From assembly GCF_037975245.1 (NCBI RefSeq), contig NC_092564.1, positions 8,095,984 through 8,159,983 on the forward strand: a stretch of DNA of 64,000 nucleotides, read 5' to 3'. This DNA comes from Apostichopus japonicus. Its lineage: Eukaryota > Echinodermata > Holothuroidea > Aspidochirotida > Stichopodidae. The position numbers and the translations under genes are program-made. Below, piece by piece: positions 12,404 through 21,399 of this stretch; position 1 is the stretch's first letter, and every line of letters starts with the position of its first letter. The notes under the pieces are model-generated. The model saw only the letters and a list, made by a program, of their open reading frames with translations, made no database searches and was not told the origin of the DNA.

Positions 12404-15400
12404 CAGGTATATATATAGATATATATATAAATAGATATATATTTGCAAGTGATATTAAATACATTAACAACGTATATAATGATTCTTGTAATATTTTAGC
12501 TTAAGATTGTCTTTTCTATCTCCATTTCATTAGGTCAGAAGCAGAGGAAAGTAGCACACACTAAGCTAAACACAGAATCAAGTCGTAGTCACAGTGTTTT
12601 CAACATTAGACTTGTCCAAGCTCCATTAGATCCAGCCGGAGAGGAAGTTTTACAGGTAGGATGGAGTGTTTTATAAGGCAGTGGTGGGTGGGGAACATTT
12701 GACCAATGGAATCAACAGGCCATATTTTTGTTAGACCTGTTCTTGAGTAAATGCTTGGGGAAATTTAGAGCTCCTTCAAGTGCCAATTGCATGTTATGCT
12801 TGTATGTTTTCCTATGCATAATTGAACCTTGGTAAGAATGGTTGAGGTATCAGAGACTTTTTCTCTCTCTCCCAAACCCCCCCCCCCCATCCATTTATTC
12901 TCCCAGCACCTTTTCAGTTTTTTACTCCATATTAATTGAAATGGATTGTGTAAAGTTTCTAAAACTTCTCTGACATTTGAGGAAATATGATTCCATATTC
13001 GTTCCTGCCCTTTAATTGTTAGGTCCAAGAGACCAAGAGTATCTGAATGTTGGCCAAACACAAAGAGCATCACAAACAAACTTATCTAGGTATGAGGAGT
13101 GTTCCTCGGCATCCCATCCCATCCCTCAAACTTCCCCTAGGCCCATCTGTGTCCTGTAGAATATTATTTTCTTTAGGCTTTGCTCCCCTGGTTAGCAGAA
13201 GCAGATGAAGTAGTCTTGGTTCTTGTTGTCTTACTGTGCTACACTGTCATGTTATGGATGCTATTAATGAGTGCTTTTAATTAAGAAATAAGGTTTGTCT
13301 CCATCTATTCAGTGGTCCTCAATATTTCTTGGATCTTTGTCTACTCAGGACAAAAATGAAATCTGCTTGAGTCAGTTGTCACTGGTGGATTTAGCAGGAA
13401 GTGAGAGAACACATCGTACCAAGACATCCGGAGACCGCCTCAGAGAAGCAGGCAACATCAATGCTTCCCTGATGACCTTAAGAACATGTATCGAATTACT
13501 GAGGGAGAACCAAACTAATAATGCTAACAAGGTAGGAATCACCTATGGGATATCTGCTTTCACTAAGATTGCCTTCAAATAATTAATGGGGCTGCTGTCA
13601 TACTTTCAGGGAGGTGTGAATGCAAGGGGAGGGGGTAAGATGTTGGGGGGTGGGATGTGGTTGACTGCTGTTGTAAAATTTGAAGATTTACTCACTATTC
13701 AGTCTGTGATATGCAGGTACCTAACCTATTATTATTGGTTGATTGTATATGTTCAGTTTGATAATTATAGTAAATATATGTTGTATTTGTGTTATTTTCT
13801 TCTTTGAAGATTGTGCCCTACAGAGATTCCAAAGTGACTCATTTATTCAAGAATTATTTTGATGGAGAAGGTAAAGTGAGGATGGTGGTCTGTGTCAACC
13901 CTAAAGCTGCTGATTATGATGAGACCACGGTAGGTAACATAGTGAAGTGTTAGGATACATATGTTAGGATACAAGTGTTAGGATACATATGTTTTGAACT
14001 TAATTCTATGTTGTATCAAAACAAACAGATCAATTCAGCTTTATTCTTTAGAAACAAACAAGACAGATAGTCTAGGTCAATGGACTTTGGTCAGTCCATG
14101 CTAGTTACATTCATTGGCATTTTAACATATAGGGAGGCTTGCCGAGAAGAACCACACTGAAATACTGAATATTATCTCTGCAAATTTCACATATATTGTT
14201 GATTAACGGTTATAATAAGAAACTGTGAATTAAAACAATCCATCCCTTTATATTCTGGTTTGAGTTCCTTTTTAGCAATATGTGGAACCAAGAACTTACT
14301 CAAGAGAAAAGAGTTATAAGTTTTTGACCATAGAGAGAAATGTGAATCAAATAATGGCAACACACAGTATCTTCTCCTTTGCCATATAGCATGTCATGAG
14401 GTTTGCAGAAGTAACTCAGGAGGTGCAGATTGCAAGACCATCTGGACCCAAGTTTGAAACAGGACTGACACCAGGGAGGAGAAGAGGTGAGCTCCCACCA
14501 AGATAGATATCGACACCAATTGGGTTGAGTTGAAATACAGAACTAAGCACTAGTCAGTTTTCATAAAATAAAAAAAGAAACAGAATAGGTGATCTAATTT
14601 CAATCATGAAATATAAATCCATGTCTCTTTTTAAGACATCTATCCAAGCACAGGAAGAGTCTTTAGGGATAATTTGTCTGGTATCACATAGCCAAATGGG
14701 CAAATAGCTATATACAAATGCAACTAGGTGTATAGCACTTCAAAATTTAAACGCCACATGATTCCCCGCTGAGGTGATGTTTGTATTGCTTTAAAATCCT
14801 TCACCTCTGAGGTTATGCATTGCATTTATTCTTTCACAAACCTTTTTGTAACTTGTTCCATCTTGCAGCTCATCAAATGTACAGAAAGATGTTAGAACAA
14901 GAAGGAACTCCGAGAGCCAGTCTGCCCGCACGACCAGCAGTCATTACGTTGGGACCACCCTTCCCTGCTCTACAGGTGAGCTATCCGGTCCAGTAACAAT
15001 TCCTCAACAGACTGGTTTAAAAAAGTGATATTTAATATGTGAAAGAAAGAAAAAAAGAATAATGAATGCTGATTGTTTCTATGTGACTCAAATTCATGTG
15101 ACAAAAGTTGTGAAATAAAGTGCAGGTGTTACTCTAGAAATTATGCCAGCCACCAGTAGTGGGATTAGTGTGGTAAACAATTGTATGTCTCAATATGTAG
15201 CTTCACAACTTAGAAATGATTTCAAATTATAATTAATACTGAAAAAATAATTAAAATACCATACACCACAGAATTTGTGCCTCTATTTAACTCATTATTA
15301 GGAACTCTCACAGAAGCTTTTAAAATGACAAACTGATCTGCCGCCATGCTCTACATTTCTACTCATATGTTTTGCTAGGAATCTCTGGAGTGGCGTCTCA

Positions 15401-18400
15401 TTTGTTTATACTTTATCGTACAGCTTCAAATTCTTCCAGGGAGGACAGAATTTCTACAAAAGATCTCTGATATTTTGTACTTGACAATCTCTTCCTTTAA
15501 GTTGATGTTTGTGAATTAGCATGAATTAAAGATATGACCATTTATGTTGATTGATTGCTTAGCTGGCTGTCATGTTAATCTACGAACTGAGAGTAAACTG
15601 TACACATCTCTTTTATTTCTCTCATATTTAATAATACAAAATTTAAAAAAATAAATTAAAAATAAATTAAACATCAGGCCTCAAAAAGTTAGGGCCAGAA
15701 ACCTCTTCTGATTTCTCTATAACTGCATCGATATAATAATTAGTGCCTTAGTAATCAATTAACATTTGCCATGAATCTCATTGTTTTCATTTTATAGATG
15801 AATGATCCTAATGAGGATGTGATTTCCAATCTCCTGTCTTTCTTGGCTGAAAGAGAAAAGAGAAGAAACATTTTAGATAGTGAAAGATTACGGAAAGGTA
15901 AGCCTGGAATCCTCACGATGAGTTAGTGTTGTATTTATCCATTGACTCCTGCTATGATTTAAAAGAATAGTCCAGGTCAAAATATCTTTTTCATATGTTA
16001 AAAAGGAACTTAATCTAAGCATTCTGGTGAAGTTTGCTCTCAATTCCTCTGTACAGTTTTTGAGATATTGACAGTTGAAGGTTTCTGATATTCTACCAAA
16101 AGTTAACTTGAAGCAATCAGGTGTGATGTCATTGTTGCACATTGACAAATAATGTTTTGTTTTTCTTTATTTTTCAGTCTATTGATTTGACCTTGGATTG
16201 GATAGGGTTACTAGTTTGTCTAAAGGGGATGTGAAGTTTATAAAATACCAATACCTATGGTACATTCACATTATGGATGCATCCAATTGTGGAGTACTAA
16301 ATTAGATTTAAATTTTAAAGGAAAACAAAACATTATTTATCAGTGTGCAACAATGACATCACACCTGTTTGCTCCAAGTTCACTTTTGGTACGAAAGGTG
16401 GCAACTTCAACTGTCAATATCTCAAAAACTGTGAATAGGAATAAATGCAAATTTCACCAGAATGCAGAGATTATGTTCCTCTTTAATATATCAAAAGGAA
16501 AATTTGACCTGGACTTTTCTTTTAAAAGAAAAATTAATGCAAAATTACTGACACCTTTAAAACTATTTCAGAGCTTGAAGAACAAAAAAGGAGCAAATTT
16601 GCAAAGAAATGTGAATAAGAAAGAAATTTTGTAAGGTGTGCTAGAAATTAGCTTTGATGTGGTGTCATCTGAGGGAAACTGTAGCCTCTAGTGGTTTACT
16701 CTTGACAGTGGTTGTAGATGTTAACCAGATTGAACATGAGCTGGTTAATTAAATAGCTGATGGATTCAAGTCATTCATGAATTCAACTTGCCGATGAATT
16801 AAAACAGCTCACGAATGAAACTTTGTTGTTGAATTGGAATGGTTGCTTTTCAGAGGAAGCGTTCAGATTGCGTCTTCAGGAATTCGAGAGAGAGACGGAG
16901 GCTGTGAGGGCTGCAAATCTTGATCTACAGAAAGAAGTGGATAGATATAAGAAGAAGGTCAGAATATTTGAAAATGAGAAAGAAAACATCAACAGAGGTC
17001 ACGACGAAGCTTTCAGAGGCCTTCAGAATGAGGTAAATTAATCAGGAAAATTTAGTGTCGCAAAAATTCAACACAAAACAAGAATGTTTAGTAGTTTTAT
17101 TACATATAACATTTGTTTATGTTCAACATCCCACCCCCCCCCCCCTCCAACCAGAGTAGACAGAAAGCACCACAAGTGCCTCACTTAGATCTATAACATA
17201 ATATTTAACAGCAAGGCTGGTACTATATGGGTTGTGAGTTTGGTCGAATGTGATAAAGGATGTTAAAGTAAACTGTAAGTCTTTGCAAATAATATATAAA
17301 CTCACACTGGGGGGGATTCAACTAATACTATAACTAGCTATTATATAACAACCCATTGCGTTGATTTGTGATCTTCACCACCACAGCTCGCTGAGAAAGA
17401 CAAGAAGCTCCAGAAAGAAATGCAGGAGAGGGACAAGCTACGTCTGGCTCTTAAAGGAGTTCAACAGAGTGAGAAGGAGAGATGGGAGAAGGAGATGGTA
17501 AGTTGAACAGAGTGAGGTGGGAGAAGGAGAGGTGGGAGAAGGAGAGGTGGGAGAAGGAGATGGTAAGTTGGAATAAGTGTAGGAGACAGTAACAGGTCAG
17601 AAATCTCGGTGGGTGAGATGATGAAGTCCTCAATTTTCAGCCAATGCTTCTTTGTGTACGTCTATGTATTGTTTCCTTCTAGGGAAATGTTCGTCTGTTT
17701 CAATACCACACGATCTCTTCCATTAACAACTAAAAACTTTGTTCTACCTTGTTCAATCTTGTTTCTAAATCTTTGTAAGTCTTTTACACTTTTGTTTTGA
17801 CAAGCCTGACAGCAACAAACGGAAGAAAGTACCTTGCTCCATTTAGGCGATATTAGTTTTGGAATGTATCAGAGGGGGATTCACAAATAGGAAGCTAGTT
17901 AGGTGTCATAACAATATTTCACGTCTTTATTGATCATTTTTGTTCTGTAGCATAAAGCTCCGAAAGAAATGGTGCAAGTAGGTGGTTATTAGCCTTGAGA
18001 TTTAAAGGAAATGGCAAGTTAGCAAAGAAACTCGGGTATGAAAATGAGATAGGGTTAGGGTGATTAGATGTTTCCTTTGAAAAATAACAGAATTCCTCTA
18101 TAGTTTAAGCATTTCTTGTAACAATCATGTAACAATGTATATTTTGATCACGTCCAATTTGATAGCAAGGAAGAAGCCACTGCAATCTAAGACCAGCTGC
18201 TGTACATAAGGGTGTGACACTGGTGTGATATAAGTCTATATAAGTGAAAAGTTTAATGTTCTTTTATTTTTTTAATGTTATGTTTATATGTGACATGGTA
18301 ATGTACACTGCCTGTACATTAGTCCTGTGCTATATGTGGTACGGTCTTTAGCAACATTTCCAGTTACTTGAATTAGCATAAGTATTACCTGGACTTTACT

Positions 18401-21399
18401 GAAGGTATATGTAATTCATTTTTTTTCCTTTTCCTTTATGGTATTTTTTTTTTCTTTTTATTTTAGGGTAAAAGGGTTAAGGCTAACAAAATGGAGTATG
18501 AGAACAAACTCTGGGTAAAGAATGCCCAGCTAGATCAACTAAAACAGATTGTATGCGGTTCTGGAAGTGGGGACGTCCTGCCAGCTGAGGAGGATCAAGT
18601 GATGCAGGAGGTAGAAGAACCTGCTGTCAGACCAAAGACAAAACCTACCCTCAACAGATCACAGTCTCCTCCGCCTAAACGGACAGCGCCCCCTGTCAAG
18701 GTCAGGCATCGCAGATCGAGGTCAACTTCAAACGCTGTCTGGGTGGACCATAAACCAGCATCTACCCTCAACACTGGTAAGAATTTATGGCACAAAACTT
18801 GATGGTTAGATAATAACAAGGTGTAGTCAAGAAAGCAAGTCACATGCCCTCTATTTGTTGATACTTGTACACTTGCACAAAACCAATTTGTCATAATTGT
18901 ACTTCACTTGTTGATGCTATCAATGAATTGTTAGTTTCATGTTTTATCACTGACAGGTTTGGTTAGTAAAGCATGTTACCTTCGAAAGAAGGACGTCTTG
19001 AACGGATGCGTAGATCATGAAGTTACCATTGTGTTAGCTTTTAGTGCTCATGGCATTTATTCCAACAGAAGTAGCAGATATAAAAATGTTCAAAAGTGCT
19101 CATGCTTTTCAGCAACAAAAAAATGGTTTTGATCGTCATGATTATTACAATTATTATTACAAAGATGGGAGAGAATTTGGAATCCCAAACTAGTCAGAAC
19201 CTTGGGCCCAGTAAGCAGTCTAAACATTGATGATAAGTTGGAAGGTACAAATTGATGGCATTTGTTTTCTTCGTCTCCGTCAGAAACGGTTCTCCAACCT
19301 GTCGGTCCGAAGAAGAAGAAGACCGTGAACACTCCATCAGTGAAGGATCTTAAGAATACAGATAACTACATGGTGACTCATCAGGAGGAGGACTCTAAAG
19401 GAGAGGTAGAAACCAGGATCTATAAGGTCAGTCCTACCTGCCTCTTAACTTAAACTCTCAGAGAACAGGTTGATAAAACAATCCTCCTTCTCCCTACACG
19501 AAGCAGGATTTACATCAGCTTCAGAATTCAAGCAGGAATACATTCTGCTTTTCATTGATAGAATTTTTTTTTTAAATGAAGTGAAGAAGTAAAGACATGT
19601 TCATTCCAGATATTATCCTATATTACTAAACTGCTAGATTTTGTTGAGCCAACCCAAATGTAGAAAAGAAAAAAAAAAGAGAAAGAAATGTTGCTACTTC
19701 CTAATGTTTTTCTCAAGAAAGATCTTCTCAGTAAAACTGAAGATACCAATGTTGTTTAAGTACATTTGCTTGGAATTTGGAAAAAATGCAGAAAAATTTC
19801 AAGTCAGTCAAAGTTTAGATCCTAAGGGAATCCTGCGTTATCATAACAAACATCTAATCTGTATTGATGAAGGATGAAAATACATCTTCATATAATTGCA
19901 TTTGCTTTCTCTATCACAAAAAAAAAGAAGATAAATAATTGTTCATCTAATAGCTTTGATTCTACCAAATCTGTTCAATTTTTCCCCCTTTTTTTTTGCT
20001 CTCAGGCTGATGTGCTCACCACCAGAGGCGGTGGTCGCTCAGTTCAGTTCACAGATGTAGAGCAGCTCAAGACCGGGTCACCAACAAACTCGCCCACCAA
20101 CAGGAAAAGAAAGTCAGATGAAGATGGAGAGGCTCGAAGCAAAGAGGAGGTTGAATCCAGGGTGAGCCTTACTTCCTTCAACCTGTAATCTAAGAGACTG
20201 TTGCTGTGCAAGGCAGCACCTTCTCGAAGTGAAAGCCAACCATTGCAAAAGCGACTGTTGAAATCTCACAACCTTAACCCAAGAGGATGCTATTTAGCTT
20301 GTGATTAGCCTTACTAATTATTAATGGTAGTAACAACTTCAACACTGATTCTTGTATTTAAAATATGTGGATTGATCTTTCTCCCGATACAACAGGATTG
20401 TCTCTGTTTTTTTGTTTTATCTTCCAAGACTACCAAAGGATTACTCGAAATAAGATTTGAATTGGTCAAACAAAGATTGTTGGGATTTGTTCACCAAATG
20501 ATAATAAAATGAGTAAATAATTAATTATTCCACTCTGCTCTCAACATTATTCGCTCAGGCGCAATTTTCATGTTAGTATACTCTGATTAATTTATTCCAA
20601 CAGTGCTCGTACGGGTATGCCAGCCGGGCAGGGCAATCGCAACCGTCAGTAAACCATACAGTGCCCAGCAAGTAAGTAAACCTTTACCTGCAAAATTTTC
20701 ATTACTCTTTGGATAAATCTCGTTGGACTAACACTTGCAAAAGAACAAATAAATTTCTGGTTAGAATGGATATTTAAACCAGTGATCTCTGTGTTACAAG
20801 TCCAGTTCTCTGTCCAGTACTCTAGTCCAGTTCTTTTCCAACTGAGCTATCCAATCCCTAGTTGGTGGTGGTCCCTATATAGCCATTTCTTTTGCTGGGC
20901 TTCTAAACCCACAGGTCACTGGTTTGAATCCCATTCTACCCATTTGATTTCTTTGTTCTTTTCCATTGTCTATAATTTCCCAGTTAGTTTCCCATAATTC
21001 ATTTACTTATATAATGGACGAATGTTTTTGTTGTTAATGTAGAGTTGTTGACAGCTTGTTTTTGAAATATATTTTGCATTGTTTATTTATTCAGTGATAG
21101 GTCGATTTTTGTAATTAATTAATTCATTTTTAAGCCTATTTTCATGTTCCATTTAAGACTTTCTCACCATTTGTGGTTTAAAGCTTTGCAATCACTGTTT
21201 CGCCACCAATTAGAATTGCTCATTTCTCGAAGGTAGCAATTTTTATTTTTTATATGGAACACATTTCTTAAAACCTCATTCAATTAGTCACTTAATAATG
21301 ATCTCTTTATCTTGTTTGTCAATTTCTTTTGACTTTTCAATTGTGCTTTTATTCTGACATGTTTTTTCTTCTTTGCTTTTCAGAAAATTTCGGAAGTAA
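655..21399 (+). CDS. KIF23: KIF23/MKLP1 kinesin-6 motor protein (complete, 22 constitutive coding exons)
   Basis: Plus-end-directed mitotic kinesin. In animals, KIF23 dimers bind the RhoGAP CYK4/MgcRacGAP to form centralspindlin, which bundles antiparallel midzone microtubules and drives cytokinesis. Exons: 655-665, 3229-3295, 3543-3635, 4067-4102, 4361-4466, 5284-5420, 6304-6422, 7081-7245, 11842-11954, 12534-12655, 13349-13531, 13810-13929, 14390-14486, 14869-14975, 15798-15897, 16854-17032, 17387-17497, 18467-18776, 19284-19426, 20006-20161, 20604-20671, 21384-21399. The sum is 2,559 nt with one open frame (852 aa), close to the 856-aa human short isoform. Visible: P-loop GITNSGKTH (111-119), switch I NTESSRSH (295-302), switch II DLAGSE (337-342), a coiled coil about 495-640, basic RHRRSRS (702-708), PKKKK, and a C-terminal [11 protein letters not shown] block. 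An in-frame TAA at 643-645 supports the start. The 104-residue extra block of the long human isoform is not seen. Identity is very sure; individual boundaries rest on GT-AG and frame. Confidence 0.96.
1288..1849. mobile_element. MITE-like element with 17-bp perfect terminal inverted repeats (intron 1)
   Basis: ACTAAAACGAATGACAG at 1288-1304 is the exact reverse complement of 1833-1849. Both ends carry extra GAATGACA copies just inside (1301-1314; 1741-1775 and 1812-1832 in reverse), so the element is a foldback with subterminal repeats. It has no transposase. I could not identify a clear target-site duplication. A different repeat end (CAGTGGCGTAGGG...) begins near 1629, which suggests a nested insertion. 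Confidence 0.6.
3229..3295 (+). CDS. KIF23: KIF23 coding exon 2 (basic N-terminal tail)
   Basis: Residues 4-26, [14 protein letters not shown] then NKTKDPVE, matching the basic N-terminus of KIF23. Acceptor aacaacag ends at 3228; donor gtaagt at 3296. Confidence 0.93.
3543..3635 (+). CDS. KIF23: KIF23 coding exon 3 (start of motor domain)
   Basis: Residues 27-57. VYSRVRPL is the first beta strand of the kinesin motor (human VYCRVRPL). Acceptor ends at 3542; donor gtgagt at 3636. Confidence 0.93.
4067..4102 (+). CDS. KIF23: KIF23 coding exon 4
   Basis: Residues 58-69, [12 protein letters not shown], aligning with the human RNGDYKE segment. It is a 36-nt exon with acceptor ttttacag and donor gtaagt. 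Confidence 0.9.
4361..4466 (+). CDS. KIF23: KIF23 coding exon 5
   Basis: Residues 70-104, [20 protein letters not shown] then [15 protein letters not shown]. This is the conserved F-x-x-VFG...Q...LF motor segment before the P-loop. Donor gtgaga at 4467. Confidence 0.95.
4780..5080. repeat. Tandem repeat, three copies of about 103 bp (KIF23 intron 5)
   Basis: Copies start at about 4780, 4882 and 4986 with AGATTTTACAAATAT and share the text through GTTCATGAGAATGC and TTGATCATGAA. Similarity is very high, so the expansion is recent. Confidence 0.9.
5284..5420 (+). CDS. KIF23: KIF23 coding exon 6 (P-loop)
   Basis: Residues 105-150. It holds the ATP-binding P-loop [10 protein letters not shown], then [20 protein letters not shown]. 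The residue before SGKT is Asn where most kinesins have Gly or Ser. Donor gtgagt at 5421. Confidence 0.96.
5540..5762 (+). mobile_element. LINE 3' end fragment (CR1/L2/Jockey-like) in intron 6
   Basis: From 5569 the frame reads [19 protein letters not shown] and then [10 protein letters not shown] about 15 residues later. This is the usual C-terminal end of CR1/L2-type LINE ORF2 proteins. It is followed at about 5742 by GGCGCTATATAAA, the usual 3' tail motif of such elements, and a poly(A)-like end. The rest of the element is absent (5'-truncated). Confidence 0.75.
6304..6422 (+). CDS. KIF23: KIF23 coding exon 7
   Basis: Residues 151-189, [20 protein letters not shown] then [19 protein letters not shown], matching the human segment ending LLERQKREAMP. 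Acceptor ends at 6303; donor gtaggt at 6423. Confidence 0.94.
7081..7245 (+). CDS. KIF23: KIF23 coding exon 8 ([15 protein letters not shown])
   Basis: Residues 190-244. It contains [19 protein letters not shown], the conserved strand before loop 6. It ends in phase 2 at donor gtaagt (7246), directly upstream of the cassette-exon cluster. Confidence 0.95.
8425..8460 (+). CDS. KIF23: Candidate KIF23 cassette microexon A (36 nt)
   Basis: A pyrimidine-rich acceptor ending ttattgtag (8424) and donor gtaaac (8461) bracket 36 open bases. Using the phase-2 carry from exon 8, it encodes [12 protein letters not shown] plus a split Gly codon, and it leaves the phase unchanged. It would lie in the motor loop between DLLEE and LREDSN. 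Whether it is spliced in is inference. Confidence 0.5.
8721..8765 (+). CDS. KIF23: Candidate KIF23 cassette microexon B (45 nt)
   Basis: This has the best splice signals of the three: a long pyrimidine tract ending cttttgacag (8720) and donor gtacgt (8766). In the exon 8 phase it reads [14 protein letters not shown] plus a split codon, with no stop and phase preserved. Polar and Asp/Asn-rich, as expected for a surface-loop insert. Confidence 0.55.
9783..9815 (+). CDS. KIF23: Candidate KIF23 cassette microexon C (33 nt)
   Basis: Acceptor tggatggtag (9782) and donor gtaaag (9816). In phase it reads [10 protein letters not shown] plus a split codon that joins to [12 protein letters not shown] of the next exon. 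It is 33 nt, so phase is preserved. The acceptor tract is weaker than that of exon B. Confidence 0.5.
10742..11117. repeat. Direct tandem duplication, two copies of about 190 bp
   Basis: The block beginning ATTGAACATCGCTGTT at 10747 recurs at 10937 and runs through CAGTCCACCTAAAGTTTTACG to TTACTGGTCTTAGAGTTT with few differences. It lies inside KIF23 intron 8. Confidence 0.92.
11842..11954 (+). CDS. KIF23: KIF23 coding exon 9
   Basis: Residues 245-282: [20 protein letters not shown] followed by [17 protein letters not shown], matching human LREDKNHNMYVAG. Acceptor ends at 11841; donor gtgagt at 11955. Confidence 0.95.
12377..12441. repeat. (AT)n microsatellite
   Basis: An AT dinucleotide tract with small interruptions, in KIF23 intron 9. 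Confidence 0.9.
12534..12655 (+). CDS. KIF23: KIF23 coding exon 10 (switch I)
   Basis: Residues 283-323. [13 protein letters not shown] is the nucleotide-sensing switch I of kinesins. It is followed by [16 protein letters not shown] as in vertebrate KIF23. Donor gtagga at 12656. Confidence 0.97.
13349..13531 (+). CDS. KIF23: KIF23 coding exon 11 (switch II)
   Basis: Residues 324-384. [19 protein letters not shown] holds switch II. It then reads [20 protein letters not shown], part of the tubulin-binding relay region. Donor gtagga at 13532. Confidence 0.97.
13810..13929 (+). CDS. KIF23: KIF23 coding exon 12
   Basis: Residues 385-424: [20 protein letters not shown] then [19 protein letters not shown], the conserved VPYRDSKLT tubulin-contact helix and last core strand. 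Donor gtaggt at 13930. Confidence 0.97.
14390..14486 (+). CDS. KIF23: KIF23 coding exon 13 (end of motor, neck start)
   Basis: Residues 425-456: [19 protein letters not shown], then [11 protein letters not shown]. This matches the human [15 protein letters not shown]...LTPGRR stretch where the motor core gives way to the neck that binds CYK4. Confidence 0.95.
14869..14975 (+). CDS. KIF23: KIF23 coding exon 14 (neck)
   Basis: Residues 457-492, a low-similarity neck segment containing [10 protein letters not shown] and FPALQ. Acceptor ends at 14868; donor gtgagc at 14976. Confidence 0.9.
15798..15897 (+). CDS. KIF23: KIF23 coding exon 15
   Basis: Residues 493-525, [20 protein letters not shown] then [13 protein letters not shown]. 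This corresponds to the human IDINDEQTLPRLIEALEKR start of the coiled-coil stalk. Donor gtaagc at 15898. Confidence 0.9.
15961..16524. mobile_element. Foldback/MITE-like inverted repeat (arms about 205 bp) in intron 15
   Basis: The left arm 15961-16165 reads in reverse complement like the right arm 16321-16524. Both share stretches such as CAACAATGACATCACACCTG and CAACTGTCAATATCTCAAAA. By eye the arms are about three-quarters to four-fifths identical, with a spacer of about 155 bp. It has no coding content and looks like an old foldback element or inverted pair of repeats. Confidence 0.8.
16854..17032 (+). CDS. KIF23: KIF23 coding exon 16 (coiled coil)
   Basis: Residues 526-585. A heptad-rich segment ([20 protein letters not shown] and onward) that forms the dimerising stalk of centralspindlin. 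Acceptor ends at 16853; donor gtaaat at 17033. Confidence 0.93.
17387..17497 (+). CDS. KIF23: KIF23 coding exon 17 (coiled coil)
   Basis: Residues 586-622, [20 protein letters not shown] and on to RWEKEM. Donor gtaagt at 17498. The exon end plus donor is duplicated just downstream (second gatggtaagt at about 17560). Confidence 0.92.
17481..17570. repeat. Short tandem repeat duplicating the exon 17 splice donor
   Basis: A unit of about 15 bp, GGTGGGAGAAGGAGA, is repeated. The last copy ends GATGGTAAGTTG exactly like the true exon 17 boundary, which creates a second consensus donor at 17563. Use of it would read GTA AGT TGA, a stop right after residue 624. Confidence 0.75.
18467..18776 (+). 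CDS. KIF23: KIF23 coding exon 18 (end of stalk, Aurora B/14-3-3 site)
   Basis: Residues 623-725. It ends the coiled coil with [20 protein letters not shown] (human MQNKLWVKDEKLKQLK). A Ser/Pro-rich linker follows, then [20 protein letters not shown]. Ser706 and Ser708 align with human short-isoform Ser708 (Aurora B site) and Ser710 (14-3-3 site), which control centralspindlin clustering. Donor gtaaga at 18777. Confidence 0.95.
19284..19426 (+). CDS. KIF23: KIF23 coding exon 19
   Basis: Residues 726-773. It includes [18 protein letters not shown] (likely nuclear localisation signal) and [20 protein letters not shown], matching human YMLTHQELASDGEIETKL. Donor gtcagt at 19427. Confidence 0.94.
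20006..20161 (+). CDS. KIF23: KIF23 coding exon 20
   Basis: Residues 774-825: [20 protein letters not shown] then a Ser/Pro stretch and [20 protein letters not shown]. The RGGG-SVQFTD block is the most conserved C-terminal element of KIF23 and lies in the region reported to bind ARF6. Donor gtgagc at 20162. Confidence 0.95.
20604..20671 (+). CDS. KIF23: KIF23 coding exon 21
   Basis: Residues 826-847, [20 protein letters not shown] then PS, and a split Lys codon. The sequence is weakly conserved; it is placed by acceptor attccaacag, donor gtaagt at 20672 and phase 2, which the last exon needs. Confidence 0.8.
20759..20945 (-). repeat. tRNA-derived SINE-like repeat, partly inverted (intron 21)
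   Basis: On the minus strand, 20849-20838 reads TAGCTCAGTTGG, a pol III A-box as in tRNAs, and a degenerate B-box-like GGTTTAAATATCC lies about 60 bases further on (20780-20768). The region 20914-20941 carries the same B-box-end text in the opposite orientation with an intact GGTTTGAATCCC, so two tRNA-like heads face each other. Confidence 0.55.
21384..21399 (+). CDS. KIF23: KIF23 last coding exon 22 and stop
   Basis: Acceptor gcttttcag then KKFRK and TAA (21397-21399). A short basic C-terminus parallels the human PKRKKP end. Confidence 0.85.

Noticed and set aside
16257-16634. 125-residue open frame between KIF23 exons 15 and 16
   Set aside because: It covers the right arm of the foldback repeat, and the left arm gives a similar translation on the other strand. 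The KIF23 frame joins 15897 to 16854 without it.
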